A stretch of DNA of 64,000 nt from Bugulina stolonifera (GCA_935421135.1 OW285189.1:10809072-10873071), one strand, 5' to 3'. Positions 1 through 12,207 are shown, counted from the stretch's first letter. Numbers and translations are program-made. The notes: generated from the sequence alone by a model not told the origin.

Positions 1-90
1 CCGTCTATCTCTATCAGTTGAATGTGGTTCTACTACATAATACTGAATATTAATACATGTACATATATAGTACTGTAATGTTTTGAGCTG

Positions 91-706
91 TGTTGCGTAC
101 GAGTGCCGATGTGGCACGGGTACGGGAAGTGCTTGGAGGTTGGTAGAGGACGACCAAGGTAACTTCCACACATTACATAAAGAGTGAACAGTTAGTTAAG
201 CTCTAGTATTGTTGATAATGACGTAGGCCGAGGCTGAGACTCATGGAAGAGTCCAGGGTCGACGTAGGTCTGTAGGTTTATACTCCAAAGGAGTGTAAAA
301 AGAAGCAGTAGTAAAGTAATCTAAGGACTTAGGCCCGACGCTAGATTCATAAGAAATCCGGGATCGGCTAAAGTCCGATGATGTAGAACTCACAAGGAGT
401 GTAGAAAGAGTTGCTTAAACGAGAATAAGGTGAGCTCGAGCCGCTTAGGTCTAAGAAGACCTGTGGGTGGAGCTACCTGCCTGCAAGAGTAAGCCTCTAG
501 GTTGAGTTAGGAGATGTTGCTTTATTGAAGCGCAATCAACAACTGATTTGATACAGAAAATGTGCTGGCTTTTATACTAATAACACTTCCGGAAAAAGGT
601 ACGATAAGGTATCGGGCTAGTACGATAGGGTATCGGGCTGAAACTTACGCAACAACATGGAGTAGTTCCGCCCGACGTCGGCCACCAAAAGGGTCGGCCT
701 TGCACA
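91..706 (-). mobile_element. Solo-LTR-like element 1
   Basis: Read on the minus strand, this stretch has the layout of a retroviral-type long terminal repeat. It starts with TG next to a GGCCGACCC block, then has a CATGTTGTTGCG word. A TATA-like TATAAAAGCC follows near 568-577, and an AATAAA polyadenylation word lies at about 516-524, roughly 45 bases further on. The same order of words recurs at 5095-5556, so the two are diverged members of one family. I see no internal gag-pol region between them and no clear target-site duplication, so the ends are approximate. An LTR fits the promoter and polyA arrangement, but an unclassified repeat is possible. Confidence 0.4.
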
Positions 707-1076
707 AAAAGTGCTTACAATAGTCCAGTATGGCCATGTTTAGAGACATCGGCCCCGAAAAATGTACAGGTAAAAGACTTACATGTAGAAGATATAATCA
801 GGCTAAATAGATAATTGCATACATAGTATAATTAGACCATGCGTAAAATGCGATAACCTGATTGGTTAATGATAACAATACAAAGCACACTATGCATAAG
901 CGGTTGATTATAATAATAGTAGAGTAATGTCCATGCATGTATAAGATTATATGGTAAGGTAATGTCAATGCATGTATGAGAGTAAATATATATATAGTCA
1001 GAGTGTGGTTAGCCAAGGGAGACTATCACCACGAGGCTGATTCACCACAGTACAATATGCAAGAAACATAATTCCT
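707..1076. other. Intergenic stretch, no gene seen
   Basis: AT-rich sequence between the LTR-like element and the stop codon of the receptor gene. It contains short repeats of a CATGCATGTAT type near 930-980. The one open frame here is low-complexity and hydrophobic and has no recognisable family. Confidence 0.5.
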
Positions 1077-3411
1077 CTATCCAGGGTTGATCATCTGATC
1101 CATGATAATATAGTAAGTCCCCAGCAATCCAACTATCTGTGAAAATTATAATAACATGAGTTCTACTTGGTCACAAGTAATATGCCCATATTTGGTAGTC
1201 AACAAATGTTCATACCAAAGCTGCATTATTACATGTATGGTAGTGGTAGCATACTAGTGTTCATACCAGAACTGCATTAATATGATAGCATACTATTATG
1301 AGCTGGGAGCTATTTCCATTGCGTAGAAGGTGACATAAAATATATTATAATATTATGCATGTAGCTAGCAGACGACAGTACTTTGTTTGACTACATGTGG
1401 CTGCAGCACACTGGATATCATCGCAAAGAATATTTACATGTATTTTATTTAAAAAAATAATACATCGCATCAGTCACCAGATTACTGCAGTAATATTTTG
1501 TATGTTGCAACATTATATTATTTGAACTTACTGTCATTCCTAGCTCTTTATTCAAATTCACCAGACCCATAATGGTAAATCCTTCAGGCGTTGATGCTCT
1601 TCCCATAAATAATTGCATCTAGAAATAAATAAACTGATAGTGTACAAAAGATGCACTACGATTGGACCACTATTAAAATGCATAAATTACATGACACTAA
1701 TAATAATTGCTCACCTATCTCGTTTTATCCTGTTTGGGTTACGTATAAACCAAATAATAATATGCTAATAATATTATAATTCGTTTCACATGGAATTTGG
1801 CTAAACGCTAATATTACATCCGTCTTTGGTAAGACGTAGCTATGAAATTTGTAGAATTTACGAATGAGTTTCATGCCAATTTTCTGCTGATTGTTGATTG
1901 ATCACCAATTCTGTCCCTTCATAACTGGTCGGTTACATCAAATTTCAGTTCAATATACAAATCAGAAGACCACTTGAATCATTGAAGTATAGTGCATTTA
2001 TAAATCTACTGTTAATGACGGCAAAACTGTCTACATGTATTATCTACGCCTGGAGCTTAAATTGTGGCGATTTGGCATACCTGGTAAATCTGATCAGACG
2101 AGACATCCATTCCTGGTTGGTGTAAGTCCAGCAAATCGTCGTACACTTCAGTAGTCTGTAACAATTACAAGTATGAGCTCTATAAATCTGCATCCATGTT
2201 ATTTATTATTGTATAAGTAATGTACATGTATTATATAAGCAGTACTGCCAACTACATTAGATCTTGGTAAAATTACAAACAAGAATTTGAAAATTGCAGT
2301 CTTACAGTAATTCTATGCTAGGTATCATAATATACAAAACCAAGTAATAACATGTGCTAAATGTATATTAGTATACAGCAATACATACATGTATACAAGC
2401 AATACATATACATGATACGTGTATATTATAACAGACTTCATAATGGATAGCCTTGCTCTACATTTGAAATCATATAACTGAAAAAGTTTCAAACATACTT
2501 ACCGCAGCAGCTAATCTATTGGAGAAAATTGTTGCTAAAGTCAACAAAATGACTTTGATTCCAGTCATAAATGTGAATGAAAACCATGTAGACACGCTTA
2601 CGTTAAGCAACTTTAGATATGTTGTGATATACATTAGCATTAATAACTCCACTGTACTAAGTATATACAACGGTCCCAAAATAAGACTCGATGATTGGTT
2701 GGCTGTTTTGACAAGTCTGCACAACTGGAGGTGAAGTCGTCGATATGCAGACAAATTATTTGCAACACATTGACACTTTTCCGTTACGTCTTCTTTGAAT
2801 TTCTGATTAAACTGACCGATTATGTACCAAAGCGTATAAGCTATGAACATTATGTAAGTCGGTATAAACATCCATTGCATCATAGGAATATTAGCCACTA
2901 CCAAAACAAATAGATTAGGAAGGTTCAAAAAATAGTCTCTGTATGCTGGATCTTTGATGATTGCTTCAACAATTGAAGACATTAAAGTCAATATAGTTAT
3001 CAATCCAGCCAACCATCCTGTCATCACAATGCCTCGACGTTTCCAACAAAAACTTTTAGATGTCGTGGAGATAGATAGCTCGTGTAAAGAGTTGATACAC
3101 TCATCAAGTTCTTCATAATATTTCAAAAGTCCCGATTTCCAGTTAGATAAGAACAGGAGAATGAAAAGAAGGAGGAACGTTTGTACCAGCCATAGTATAG
3201 TGCTTATTAAAGAAATTTCTCTAACTCTTTCTCCTTTCATCCATACCAATGAGTACAAACCAATGCATACGATGCATATAAGAGACATGACTATATGATA
3301 AAGTGAGGAAACACGACTTAGCCATCTCTTTGATATCTTGCTTGCCGACCCCGATAGCATCCCAAGTCCTATCATAGTATACCGCATAGCATTATCAGAG
3401 AATCTGTCCAT
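1077..3411 (-). CDS. Gustatory-receptor-like seven-transmembrane protein
   Basis: Four exons on the minus strand: 3411-2503, 2155-2081, 1618-1532 and 1136-1077. All three introns are phase 0 with GT/AG ends, and together they give a 376-residue protein. Hydrophobic segments lie near residues 38-57, 66-90, 127-151, 167-198, 243-268 and 275-303, with a seventh at the C-terminus. The last two coding exons read GFTIMGLVNLNKELGMT then IVGLLGTYYIIMDQM. This matches the C-terminal signature of the insect Gr/Or superfamily, a small-residue/leucine stretch followed by TYxxxxxQ. Phase-0 introns clustered near the C-terminus are also an ancestral feature of that family. Members are ligand-gated cation channels with a cytosolic N-terminus, and homologues are known in cnidarians and placozoans. 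Ligand and expression cannot be read from sequence. The start is the first ATG of the open first exon. Confidence 0.82.
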
Positions 3412-4250
3412 GGTTCCTATTCTGTTATTTGCAATCCTTGCTTTGTGGTAGAATGTAAAATATTGTATATAACATGAGACTATGGTGTTAATGCATTCAA
3501 AGCCTTCAAATCCGTAGGTTACATTGTATATGTGTATAGTGCAGTTTCCTGGGACAATTGATTTTCCACGGTGTCATTTTAATGACATTGACTAGTTTAC
3601 TTTCATTTTTAAATACAGGTTTACATAATTGCCATTTTTTGTTGCTCACTAGTAAAAGCCATAATCATATGTTATGTATTTTAATATTAAAAACACTAAG
3701 AATTATCACAGAGTGTGACTGTAATCAAAATAATGACCAGCCAGCTACTTGCAGATTCAATATTGAACAGTCATGTTGTTGATTATTTGGCATTGCTTGT
3801 ACAATGTACTTGTACAACAACTAGACATGGAAAATATTGAAACTGTGGTGTATAATTATAAAACCATTATACTTTATTGTATTTATTAAAAGTGCTAACA
3901 AGTAACAATGCTGGAAGAAAAAGTTATGGTAACAAACGGGCTACATGCAGCCCGGAACAGTAAGCCCTTAGCAATGGCATATTTCTGATGTTCATGTAAG
4001 ATGAACAGACAACTCTCAGTTTGATCATGCTTCAATTTCTCCATTTTTCTTGCTTAACATACTGAATGTTCGCATACAAGTAGTTGACAATTTAAATGAT
4101 AAGAATAAATAACTAACAAAATAGAGTTTAGCTTATACAAGCAGTGAAACCAATGCTACGTACATAATGTCTAAATCATAATAGCATACAATGTCATGAC
4201 CAGAGACTAGCGAGCAAATGGTAGCAAAAAACTTAAATTTAAAAAAAGAG

Positions 4251-6831
4251 TTAAATAGGTAAAAGTTCGACTCTAGGTATATCTAAGACAATTTCCATGT
4301 CTGGTGTGCATTTTTCTTCATACTTAAACAGCTCTGGAAAGACTTGCAGACGAACGTTCGTTTTAGGATGAGATATTAGTTGTTTAACTTCTTGCCTAAG
4401 CATGTCAATGTCTTCATGTAACTGGGCTATTTGTCCATGGTGATAGCCTATCTCTGTTGCCATTACCTGGTTCTGCTTAGCCATCTCTCTTAAACTTGGA
4501 TGCATCTGGTCTAAGACAGAGTTGAGAGCTCCTTCTTTGATGGTAGTCTCAGCTTGCTCACCTACAACATAAAGATGGATGCTACAATTTTACATACATT
4601 TATTGCATATATACAAGCACTGTATTATTTTATTCTTTATATAAGATTAAATGTTGCATCTAGTACGAATTTCCATGTACATGTAACTGTTTTGCATAAA
4701 TGTAGCCTACTTTGTCGGTAGTGGTAAAAGACGTGAGCCTGACGTGAGAGATAAATGAGGTGAAAGCGTGAAGACAACTCCAACTAATGCTAGAATACCT
4801 ATAACAGGGAGAAGCTAGAAGGAAATAAAGCTGATGGTTGGCAGTTGGGGTTTGGAGTAAACAGGAATTTGATTTTTAACGTTAGTAATCTTAGTTGGAG
4901 TTGTCTTCTTGTTCTCTCACGCCATTGGATTCTCATTGCACGCTCATGTCTTTCACCACTACCAATTCAAAATTGCATTCAATACAATTTTTTAAGTGAC
5001 TGTTTTGCATAAATATAACCTACTTGATAGTAAGCGTGCATATGAAAGTGAAATTTAGGTCATATTGTAATGGTTTTTGGTTTCTGGTGTGGTCGTCCTA
5101 AGACGACTCCCGAGTCCAAAGTAAAGTGCTTATGAGTGGTGCTAGGCCTTCTCACTACATGAAAGATTGATCGGTGTCAGTAGTCAAAGAACTACCAAAG
5201 ACGACCCATATGATTCCGAGTCAATGCTTGTTTACTATACTGAAAAAGAGAGTGATCCGACCTAGTAGGCAGTTCATGTTGCAAGGTTGAGGACCTTAAC
5301 AACTAGAATGACCTATCTACGAAGTGAAAGTCTCTGTATATAAGTATAGATGTGTCTTTATTGAGATCCAAGCATGAACTGAGACAACAAACGTAAAAAC
5401 AATGCCCTTTATATAGTAAGAGAACTTCCGGAGGAAGTTCCGGTAAAAAGGCCGACGTAGTGTCGGGAAAAGACGACGTAGGGTCGTCTGGAAATTGCGC
5501 AACAACATGGCGGCCGGAAGCCCGACGGCCGAGCCAAAATGGGTCGGGTTATTACAAAAGATGCTTAGAATCATCTAGATCATATGCAAAATCAATATCA
5601 AGTAATTCTGAGAAGTCGGGCCTCTTTACATGGGTATAAAAAGCAGTACAAGGACTCAGTAATGCATATTCAAATATACAAACAATATTCAACTAAGTAA
5701 CAATGAATACAAGCAGATATACATATGGGTACGCATATAATTAGTGTCAGGTGGTTGAGGAAGACTGTGCGTAACCATTACAATATTTAATATGTATACA
5801 GTTTTTGTTGCCAGTTTGTTGGCTTATCAGGTAGATGTAACAGTAAGATACTTTGCAGCAGAATAAAAGTCTTGTTTGATGACAAAGAATCATTGTCATC
5901 AGTGAGTAGATAAAGTGCGATATAGTTCTGCACACTTAATAGAAACATGAATTTTCGAATACTGCTAATGTAAAAATGAAATTTCAACAAAAAAATATTA
6001 GTTCCAAGTTATTCTGAGTTATGTACTTGTACATGTCATACTGAACATACCTTCTTTGGTCAACTTGTCAAGTTCATCATTAATGACTCGTTCCAAATCA
6101 AAGTACTCATCGTCATTAGCCAGCTCGACTTGATCGAGTTCAGTTAATAACTCTCCTATCCGAATTGCTTTCACTGGATATTCTTTATCTTTGTAGTTGT
6201 TAAGTACATACACTTGGTTTTGACTTGCCTGTAACTTCTCATCTAAGTCTTGAACTTCCTTCTGTATATAGCTAAGATCGTTTTCCAATCTTTGTTCTAG
6301 TTGTTTTAATGATGTACTTTCGCTCTTAAGGGTGGTTGTAAAAGTATCATTTAGATAAGAAATTCCACCCCTAAATTTTTCATAACGTCTCATTAGAGTT
6401 TTGACGGCTTCATGGTTTGGTCTTTCTTCTCCCTGTATTGCTTTCTTCATTGCAAGATTTTCTTCAGTCAATTGCATTTCTCTTTTTTTGCAGTTTGTAA
6501 TAGCAGCTCTTGTAGACATTACCTTCAACTCAATTACCCGACTTCTCTCAACTTCATCCTCCTCTGATGTTGATAGTTTGGGTAAGTATTTGTTTTTTAT
6601 CTGTGAAGCTCTAGTAGTAGGAATTGTTCTGACATTGGAATTTGTACTTAGTGGTGTGTGAGGAATCTTGGCAAAATTTATTTCTTTCCCTCCAGAGCTA
6701 CTGACATTCACAGATTTTTTTCTTTCCCATTGGGCATAAAATCCTTTATCAACAGTTGTAGCATGTGCAGGAAGGTTCTCTGCAGGAAGCTGTACAGATT
6801 TTTTGTTTTCCATTTTAATAACTTTATACAT
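4251..6831 (-). CDS. Coiled-coil protein, C20orf96/DUF4618-like
   Basis: Two exons on the minus strand, 6831-6051 and 4561-4251, joined in phase 1 (GAA G | GT GAG CAA), giving 363 residues. The N-terminal third is polar and low in complexity. From about residue 95 it becomes a long charged coiled coil, interrupted by a conserved-looking YKDKEYPVKAIRIGELL block. The C-terminus ends KCTPDMEIVLDIPRVELLPI. The YKDKEYP block, the overall length and the DIP-containing tail resemble the uncharacterised animal family of human C20orf96 (DUF4618) as I remember it. No enzymatic motif is visible. The 1.5-kb intron carries a foldback MITE and an LTR-like element. Two in-frame ATGs (6831 and 6813) could start the protein. 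Family assignment is tentative; the exon structure is firmer. Confidence 0.65.
4716..4964. mobile_element. Foldback MITE with ~90-bp inverted ends
   Basis: The left end begins CGGTAGTGGTAAAAGACGTG and the right end is its imperfect complement, finishing TCTTTCACCACTACCA. Further in, both arms carry GAAGACAACTCCAACTA or its complement. No coding capacity is seen. The element sits in the intron of the coiled-coil gene. It is flanked by an imperfect ~30-bp direct repeat (ACTGTTTTGCATAAAT at about 4686 and again at about 5000), which is longer than a normal target duplication. The same family occurs at 7057, 10860-11021 and 34136. Confidence 0.75.
5095..5556 (-). mobile_element. Solo-LTR-like element 2
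   Basis: On the minus strand this begins TGTAATAACCCGACCC, has a CATGTTGTTGCGC word, a TATA-like TATATAAAGGGC near 5410-5421 and an AATAAA at about 5357-5364. It ends close to a CCACACCA word. The order matches the element at 91-706, though the sequences have diverged. It lies inside the coiled-coil gene's intron in the same orientation as the gene, so its polyA word could in principle act in the host transcript. Ends are approximate and no target duplication was found. Confidence 0.45.
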
Positions 6832-7475
6832 TGATCAACAGCAGGGCCATAACACTATGTTTTATTGTATAACCTGACAATTTTCCTATATCTTTGGTCC
6901 ATCCAATTGTGTCATTTTTAGCAGCTTGTAACTAAGCAACGGGTTCTACATCCGCTTCCTTTGTTGCAAACTATATCGTACATATCATTGTTACGAAACA
7001 GTACCTGTCACAAAAACGGTCCACTAACCGTAGCCCCGAATCTTTAGATAAATAAGCGGTTGTGGTAAAAGACGTGAGCGTGACGTGAGAAATAAATGGC
7101 GTGAGAGTAAAAGAAGACAACTCCAACTGTGTTAATGACGTTGGAATACCTATACTAGGGAGGAGCTAAAGACGGAAATAAAACTGTTGGTTACGGTCAA
7201 GGTTAACATGGGGAAAAATCCAAATCAAGAATTTATTTTGCCATGAACATTTCGTAACTTGAATTATACTGTAATTATGGCAATCTCGAAAGACTCTTTA
7301 CGTACTCATCATAATTTTGAAATGTTCAATGACTCCAAGTTTCTATTGTGATAGAAATAATATAAACAAGTGAAATTACATAAAAATGACAAAAAAAAAC
7401 ACTTTCCAGTAACATAACATTTTGATTTTATTTTACTTTCCATCATGATTATTTAGTTACAATATTTCAGAGATG

Positions 7476-10400
7476 TGTGCAAGTTTTATTTTGGAAACTC
7501 AAGTTTCCATGGCCAACTCTTAGTTGTGACTCTACGAGTTACAAGTCAATTCTTTCAGTGACAGAACAAAACTTTCAAGTTACGAGTTAAATATTTACAT
7601 GTCCCCAGAAACTCAAGTTTTTGTCAAGTTATCCAAGTTAACTACAAGCAAGTTTCAATTCAATTCTTTGCTTGTTTAACTCGAGTCTTTTTATAGAGTT
7701 ATTGGGTTATTGTTTAGCTTATGGTGAAATTTTGTTAGGAAATGGTGTTAGAAGTTAAAATTTCAAAGCAAAATGTTACAGTTTTAGTGTAAAATGTCTT
7801 ACAATTATGGTTGTGGTTGGTGGTTATAACTGTGGTTATTTCTATTCATTACAATTCACAGCTGCCCAATGAAAACTCGAGTTATTGAATATTTCAACAT
7901 AATGATGTGTGAGTTGAGAGTCTTTGATCATAGCCATAATTGAATTACAATTCAAATTACAAGTTTTTGACAGCTGTGTATTCAAGTTACGAGTCTTTAT
8001 AATAAGCCATAAAATGTTGCTTGAATTAACTCGAGTGAGAGTCTTTAACTCGAGTGTGGCATCTCTGCAATATTTCACTAAAACTTCATTAGTGACCTAA
8101 AAATTCTATAGGAAGCGTGAGCTAAACAAGCTATTGAAAAATAATTTGACTGTAGTCAATTTTAGTAACTTAATAAAACATGGTCACACAAGGCCGTTAA
8201 AAGTAGTTATCTGAATTTATTATTCTACCATTAGCTATTTCTATTGACATTGTAGAAGTTTGATTATGTAATCTTAAATACGGTTGAAATAAATATCTTG
8301 CAATTGAATATGTGCCGGACAACCTTGACGTTGCCTACACTTGTCACCTTGGGATGGTTTCCGCCATCAGAAACATAATGCCTTGAGGTACAAGGTTTTC
8401 TAGGAATATGCAAGAACTATACCAGAATACTCAAATTAAGTCATATTCGTTGTGTAGACTATAGCGGCTTGAGCAAGCTGACAACCAAACTGTGACGATA
8501 CTTATACCTTGAAACAGTTCCTTGTTATCGATAACAAGATCCTTGATACTATTAGGGAGAACAGTACTAGCTCAAGTACAGCACTAACCAGGGAAACGCT
8601 GTTTATAGTATTAACTTAGCCTCAACACTGAATGCTAAGAGCAAGACTAGGACTATTAGAGATTTATAGTAAAGCAATAATGTTTGTCAGCAATCTATAA
8701 TAAAAGAAAGTGATGTGCTGGTGTGGCGAAGACAACAAGGATATGTGTCGAAGGCAGTAGCATAGATCAGATAAATGATCAGCTCACGTCCTTCCAACTG
8801 TGATAGGTAGTAGGGGAAATGTAATAATCGTCTAAAACAAGGACTATACTGGGTTACACTTTTTCACTGGCAAACTTCTATAATTATTAAATAATGGATA
8901 TGCATATTTCTGCTCACGTTTAACATTGACGAATTATGTCAAGTCAACCGTGGTAGGTGATAATAGTAATTGGTGATTACTGATTATATGGTATGAGTGG
9001 GAATCGCCTTGTCCTACAGCTGACTTGTGGGTGCAATTCCCATGAGGGTTGGCTAATCAAACTCTGTTAAGACAAAATCAGCTGCAGGTAGGCTTCCCAC
9101 CCTCGTTCACTCTAGACTTAGAGCTTAGGCTATATATTAGTCTAGACTCTAGAAAGATAACTTTTGTTTAGATAGAATAGATGTGATTGTATTGGACTCG
9201 CAAATAACAACTGCACTAACATACAAAAATATTGCTGCTTTTATAAAAATCTGCTTCTGGTTACTTCCAGCAAAAGAACGACAAACAGTCAATCTTACAA
9301 TATGTAATAAGAATGCAATAAGCAGGTATCGAGAAGGACGACTAGGACATAGTATCAAGCGTTCGAGGACCAACCTACCTATGATCGGCCCCCCTAGACC
9401 GGGTACAATACAAAACCGTATAGAAAACGCAAGTATATCATGCATAAAACGAAGTGCACATTAGCTTGGCACTCTGCCTTGTACAATCATACAATAGAAT
9501 GCGATTTATACATACATATACTGTACTTACACAGTGTGAGTTAAGAAATGTCCGTCTCACCACAATAAGTGTATAATTGTAAAATCCATAGTTACTGAAT
9601 ATTATTGAACAGTTTGAGGTATTTAAAATCTAACAATTATTTCTGCAATTATTTGCTGTTTGCTATTAAATACTGAATAGATTAGCGAGTACTGTAGGCC
9701 TACAGTACAGTACGTGTATAAATCCACTATTCTTCGTTGACAGAATGAATATCCTTGTTCTTGATGATATCATGATAGTAGTGTGCATCAACGTGTTGAC
9801 CAACAAGACCTGCAGAAATAAAGAGAATAACATGATGTGAAGAAAAATAACTAATTTCCACATTATTCTGGTTATCCTATAAAAGAAGTAATGGAGATCT
9901 CTGACAGTGATGAGAAGGCTACATCTAAAGTAGAGATATTTTCTATACAAAATTCAATCCTTGTAATAAGGGGCTAATCACACTTTCATAAAACTACTGT
10001 ACCATTGATGATACAATAACAATGATAATTACAGAGTTGAGTTAAAATAATTATTCTATCTGTACACAAACATGCACATGGTACTTCAACATAATATGGT
10101 GGTCTACAGTTGCGGTGTCTACATTTACCTGACAAACATTGCTGTGAATACTAATATGAATGTCAATAACTGCAAACAATTCTACAGATACCTGAGATGA
10201 CAGCACTTAAAGTACCGGCAAAGGAATCACAAAGACGAGGCTTAGAGCAGATGGGCTACAATTATTATGAGATTTTGCTCAGTGCCTGCACTTACCAGTC
10301 ATTGAGATCCTGGGAAATTCTATGGGAAGATATAATTCAAGTAAGATGTGAAACTTCTACCAGGCCTACAACAAACGGTTATCAAACGGTTATAGGCTGA

Positions 10401-10599
10401 GTGATAGCAAATAATAGCAAATCAAGTCATGAGAAACAAAATAATATTGAACAGAAATGTGATGGAATTAAACTTACATGATTGCAATGGTTCAGCTACA
10501 CAAGAGACATGTTTTATCAAGTCACTAAAAGTGACCACAAGTAAATTTATTATTCAATTGTGTGTTTGGCCCACGTTTCCTTTAGACTTTTTGGGCTAT
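7476..10599. other. Interior of the long inverted-repeat element
   Basis: Mostly AT-rich with no convincing gene. About 8985-9100 has a TGGTATGAGTGG word followed by GGTGCAATTCC, spaced like the A and B boxes of a tRNA-derived SINE, but both are degenerate. About 9150-9465 is open in one frame on each strand (roughly 95 codons) without family resemblance. Two exon-like blocks on the minus strand are listed separately. Confidence 0.4.
9727..10255 (-). pseudogene. Two possible orphan 3' exons, family unknown
   Basis: On the minus strand, 10255-10192 and 9809-9727 are flanked by AG and GT in the right places and join in phase 1. They give a short tail starting PICSKPRLCDSFAG and ending NKDIHSVNEE before a stop. 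Only one frame of the first block is open, and it is the frame that continues into the second. I found no upstream exon in phase, the acceptors are weak, and the blocks sit inside a transposon-like element. This may be chance or a gene remnant carried by the element. Confidence 0.2.
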
Positions 10600-11021
10600 C
10601 ATTTAAGTATTGGTGAAATATTGTAACTAAATAATCACGATGGAAAGTAAAATCAAAATAAAATGCAACTGGTGAGTGTTTTTCAATTTTTGCATAAAGT
10701 TTTTTACAATTCACTAATTTCTATTATGGGTATTTCTATCACAGGAAAAATTTAATTCATTGAACATTTTAAAATCATCATGTGCAAGTTAAAAGTCTTT
10801 AGAGATTGCTATAATTAAATCATAAGTCAAGTAACGAGATTTTCATGGCAAAATAAATTCTTGATTTGGATTTCCCCCATCTTAACCTTGACCGTAACCA
10901 AAGGTTTTATTTCCGGCTTTAGCTCCTCCCTAATAGAGGTATTCCAAAGTTAGTTGGAGTTGTCTTCACGCTCTCACGCCATTTATTTCTCACGTCACGC
11001 TCACGTCTTTTACCACAACCG

Positions 11022-11871
11022 ATAAACAAGCGAATCATAAACCAAACAATATTTACAGCGGGACTCGTTTGTTTCCGGTAGCTCGCCATTTAAGATATTT
11101 TTTGTCTAATCCATAGAGATAACTCTATGCCTAAACCCATTACCTATGCTAAGGCTGGCTTGCGTAAATTATAATTAAATATATTATTTATCGTTAGTTG
11201 TATATAATAATAATAATATAATAATTATTATAATTATAATTTATAATAATATTTATATTATTATAATTATTATAATTATTATAATTATTATATTTATATT
11301 ATATAATAATTATAATTATTAATTATATTTCCAAATGCCAATGGGATAATCTAATAATAAGAATAGATGTTTATATTTTAATTGTTTCATTTTGACAAGT
11401 ATTTAGCCCTATAGCTACAGCTACATTTATTTATGCAGCCTCACAAGTACTGTATTCTCATTCTGTATATCTTAGCAATGGTTTCTTTCTTACCAAAAAC
11501 TATCAGAGACACCAGAGGAAACACAGACTAGCATGCCGTAAAGCTGTAAACAAAAGTTGGTAGTTCAACCTCCTACCAAAAAGTACCAACAAACAGCAGA
11601 TTCTTGTAACCCCCTGCTGCCAAATAAAAATGCACACTGTTATCCAAATGAGGCACTCCTTTATACATTTAGTGTTCCAGAGTGTACGATGACTTCAAAG
11701 GTATTCAAAGGTATATAATATTATAATACTAAATATAAGTATTAATTTAATATGGACATAGACAGTATTAGAAGTATAACTTTTTGAGAATTTCAATTTG
11801 ATGAATAAATTTTATTTTAAATTTGTGTTTAATTCATTATCCTATGATAATAATCATAATGCTAGCATTGA
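11022..11871. repeat. AT-rich simple-sequence region
   Basis: Between about 11170 and 11330 the sequence is almost only TAATAATTATTATAAT-type repeats. The remainder is AT-rich with no open frame of interest. Confidence 0.6.
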
Positions 11872-12207
11872 TTAAATTAATAATTAGTAAAAAACTCACC
11901 GGCTTATACTCCTCGGCGTGACCAGCCCCTTGCAGCTTGCATTGCCAGGTGCCAGTGGTGCTGGCCAACTCCCTGTGAGAAAGGCCCATATGACATGGCC
12001 TTTTTTGGCAGGGGTAGAGGAGTTGCCTTGAAGCCATGCTGGCTTGCATGACCCCAAGGACTTTTATATGAGGCACAGGAGCAATTGTGGCTGGATGCTC
12101 TGCCCAACACCACCGTGACCGGGATTCGAACCTGGAACCTTCAGCTTGAAAACTCGGCATTCTAACCCCTAAGCCACGGCTGCTCCCTGTTAAATTAATA
12201 ATTAGTA
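11872..12207 (-). mobile_element. tRNA-derived SINE with 18-bp target duplication
   Basis: A ~300-bp insert (11890-12189) is bounded by identical 18-bp copies of TTAAATTAATAATTAGTA at 11872-11889 and 12190-12207. On the minus strand its first ~75 bases look like a tRNA. They have a polymerase III A box (TGGCTTAGGGGTTAGA, 12161-12176) and a B box (AGGTTCGAATCCC, 12121-12133). A tRNA-unrelated body follows, ending in a short T run. The perfect duplication implies a fairly recent insertion by a LINE-encoded endonuclease. Confidence 0.85.

Larger units (their letters stand above)
7057..11021. mobile_element. ~4-kb element with ~420-bp inverted termini (Mutator-like?)
   Basis: The sequence at about 7057-7475 recurs as an inverted, diverged copy at about 10600-11021. 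Shared words include TGGTAAAAGACGTGAGCGTG, GTTACGGTCAAGGTTAA and ATCCAAATCAAGAATTTATT. The ends read CGGTTGTGG...CCACAACCG. They are flanked by ATAAATAAG (7048-7056) and ATAAACAAG (11022-11030), a 9-bp direct repeat with one mismatch. Long terminal repeats with a 9-bp duplication are typical of Mutator-like elements, but no transposase is recognisable inside. A further inverted, more diverged copy of the arm lies at about 7700-8060, so the structure may be nested. Confidence 0.55.

Noticed and set aside
9149..9464. Open frames of about 95 codons on both strands
   Set aside because: No family resemblance, no splice context, and both strands are open over the same bases, which suggests chance.
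12115..12189. A tRNA gene on the minus strand
   Set aside because: The A and B boxes are present, but the tRNA part is fused to a ~225-bp body and flanked by an 18-bp target duplication. It is therefore a SINE head.
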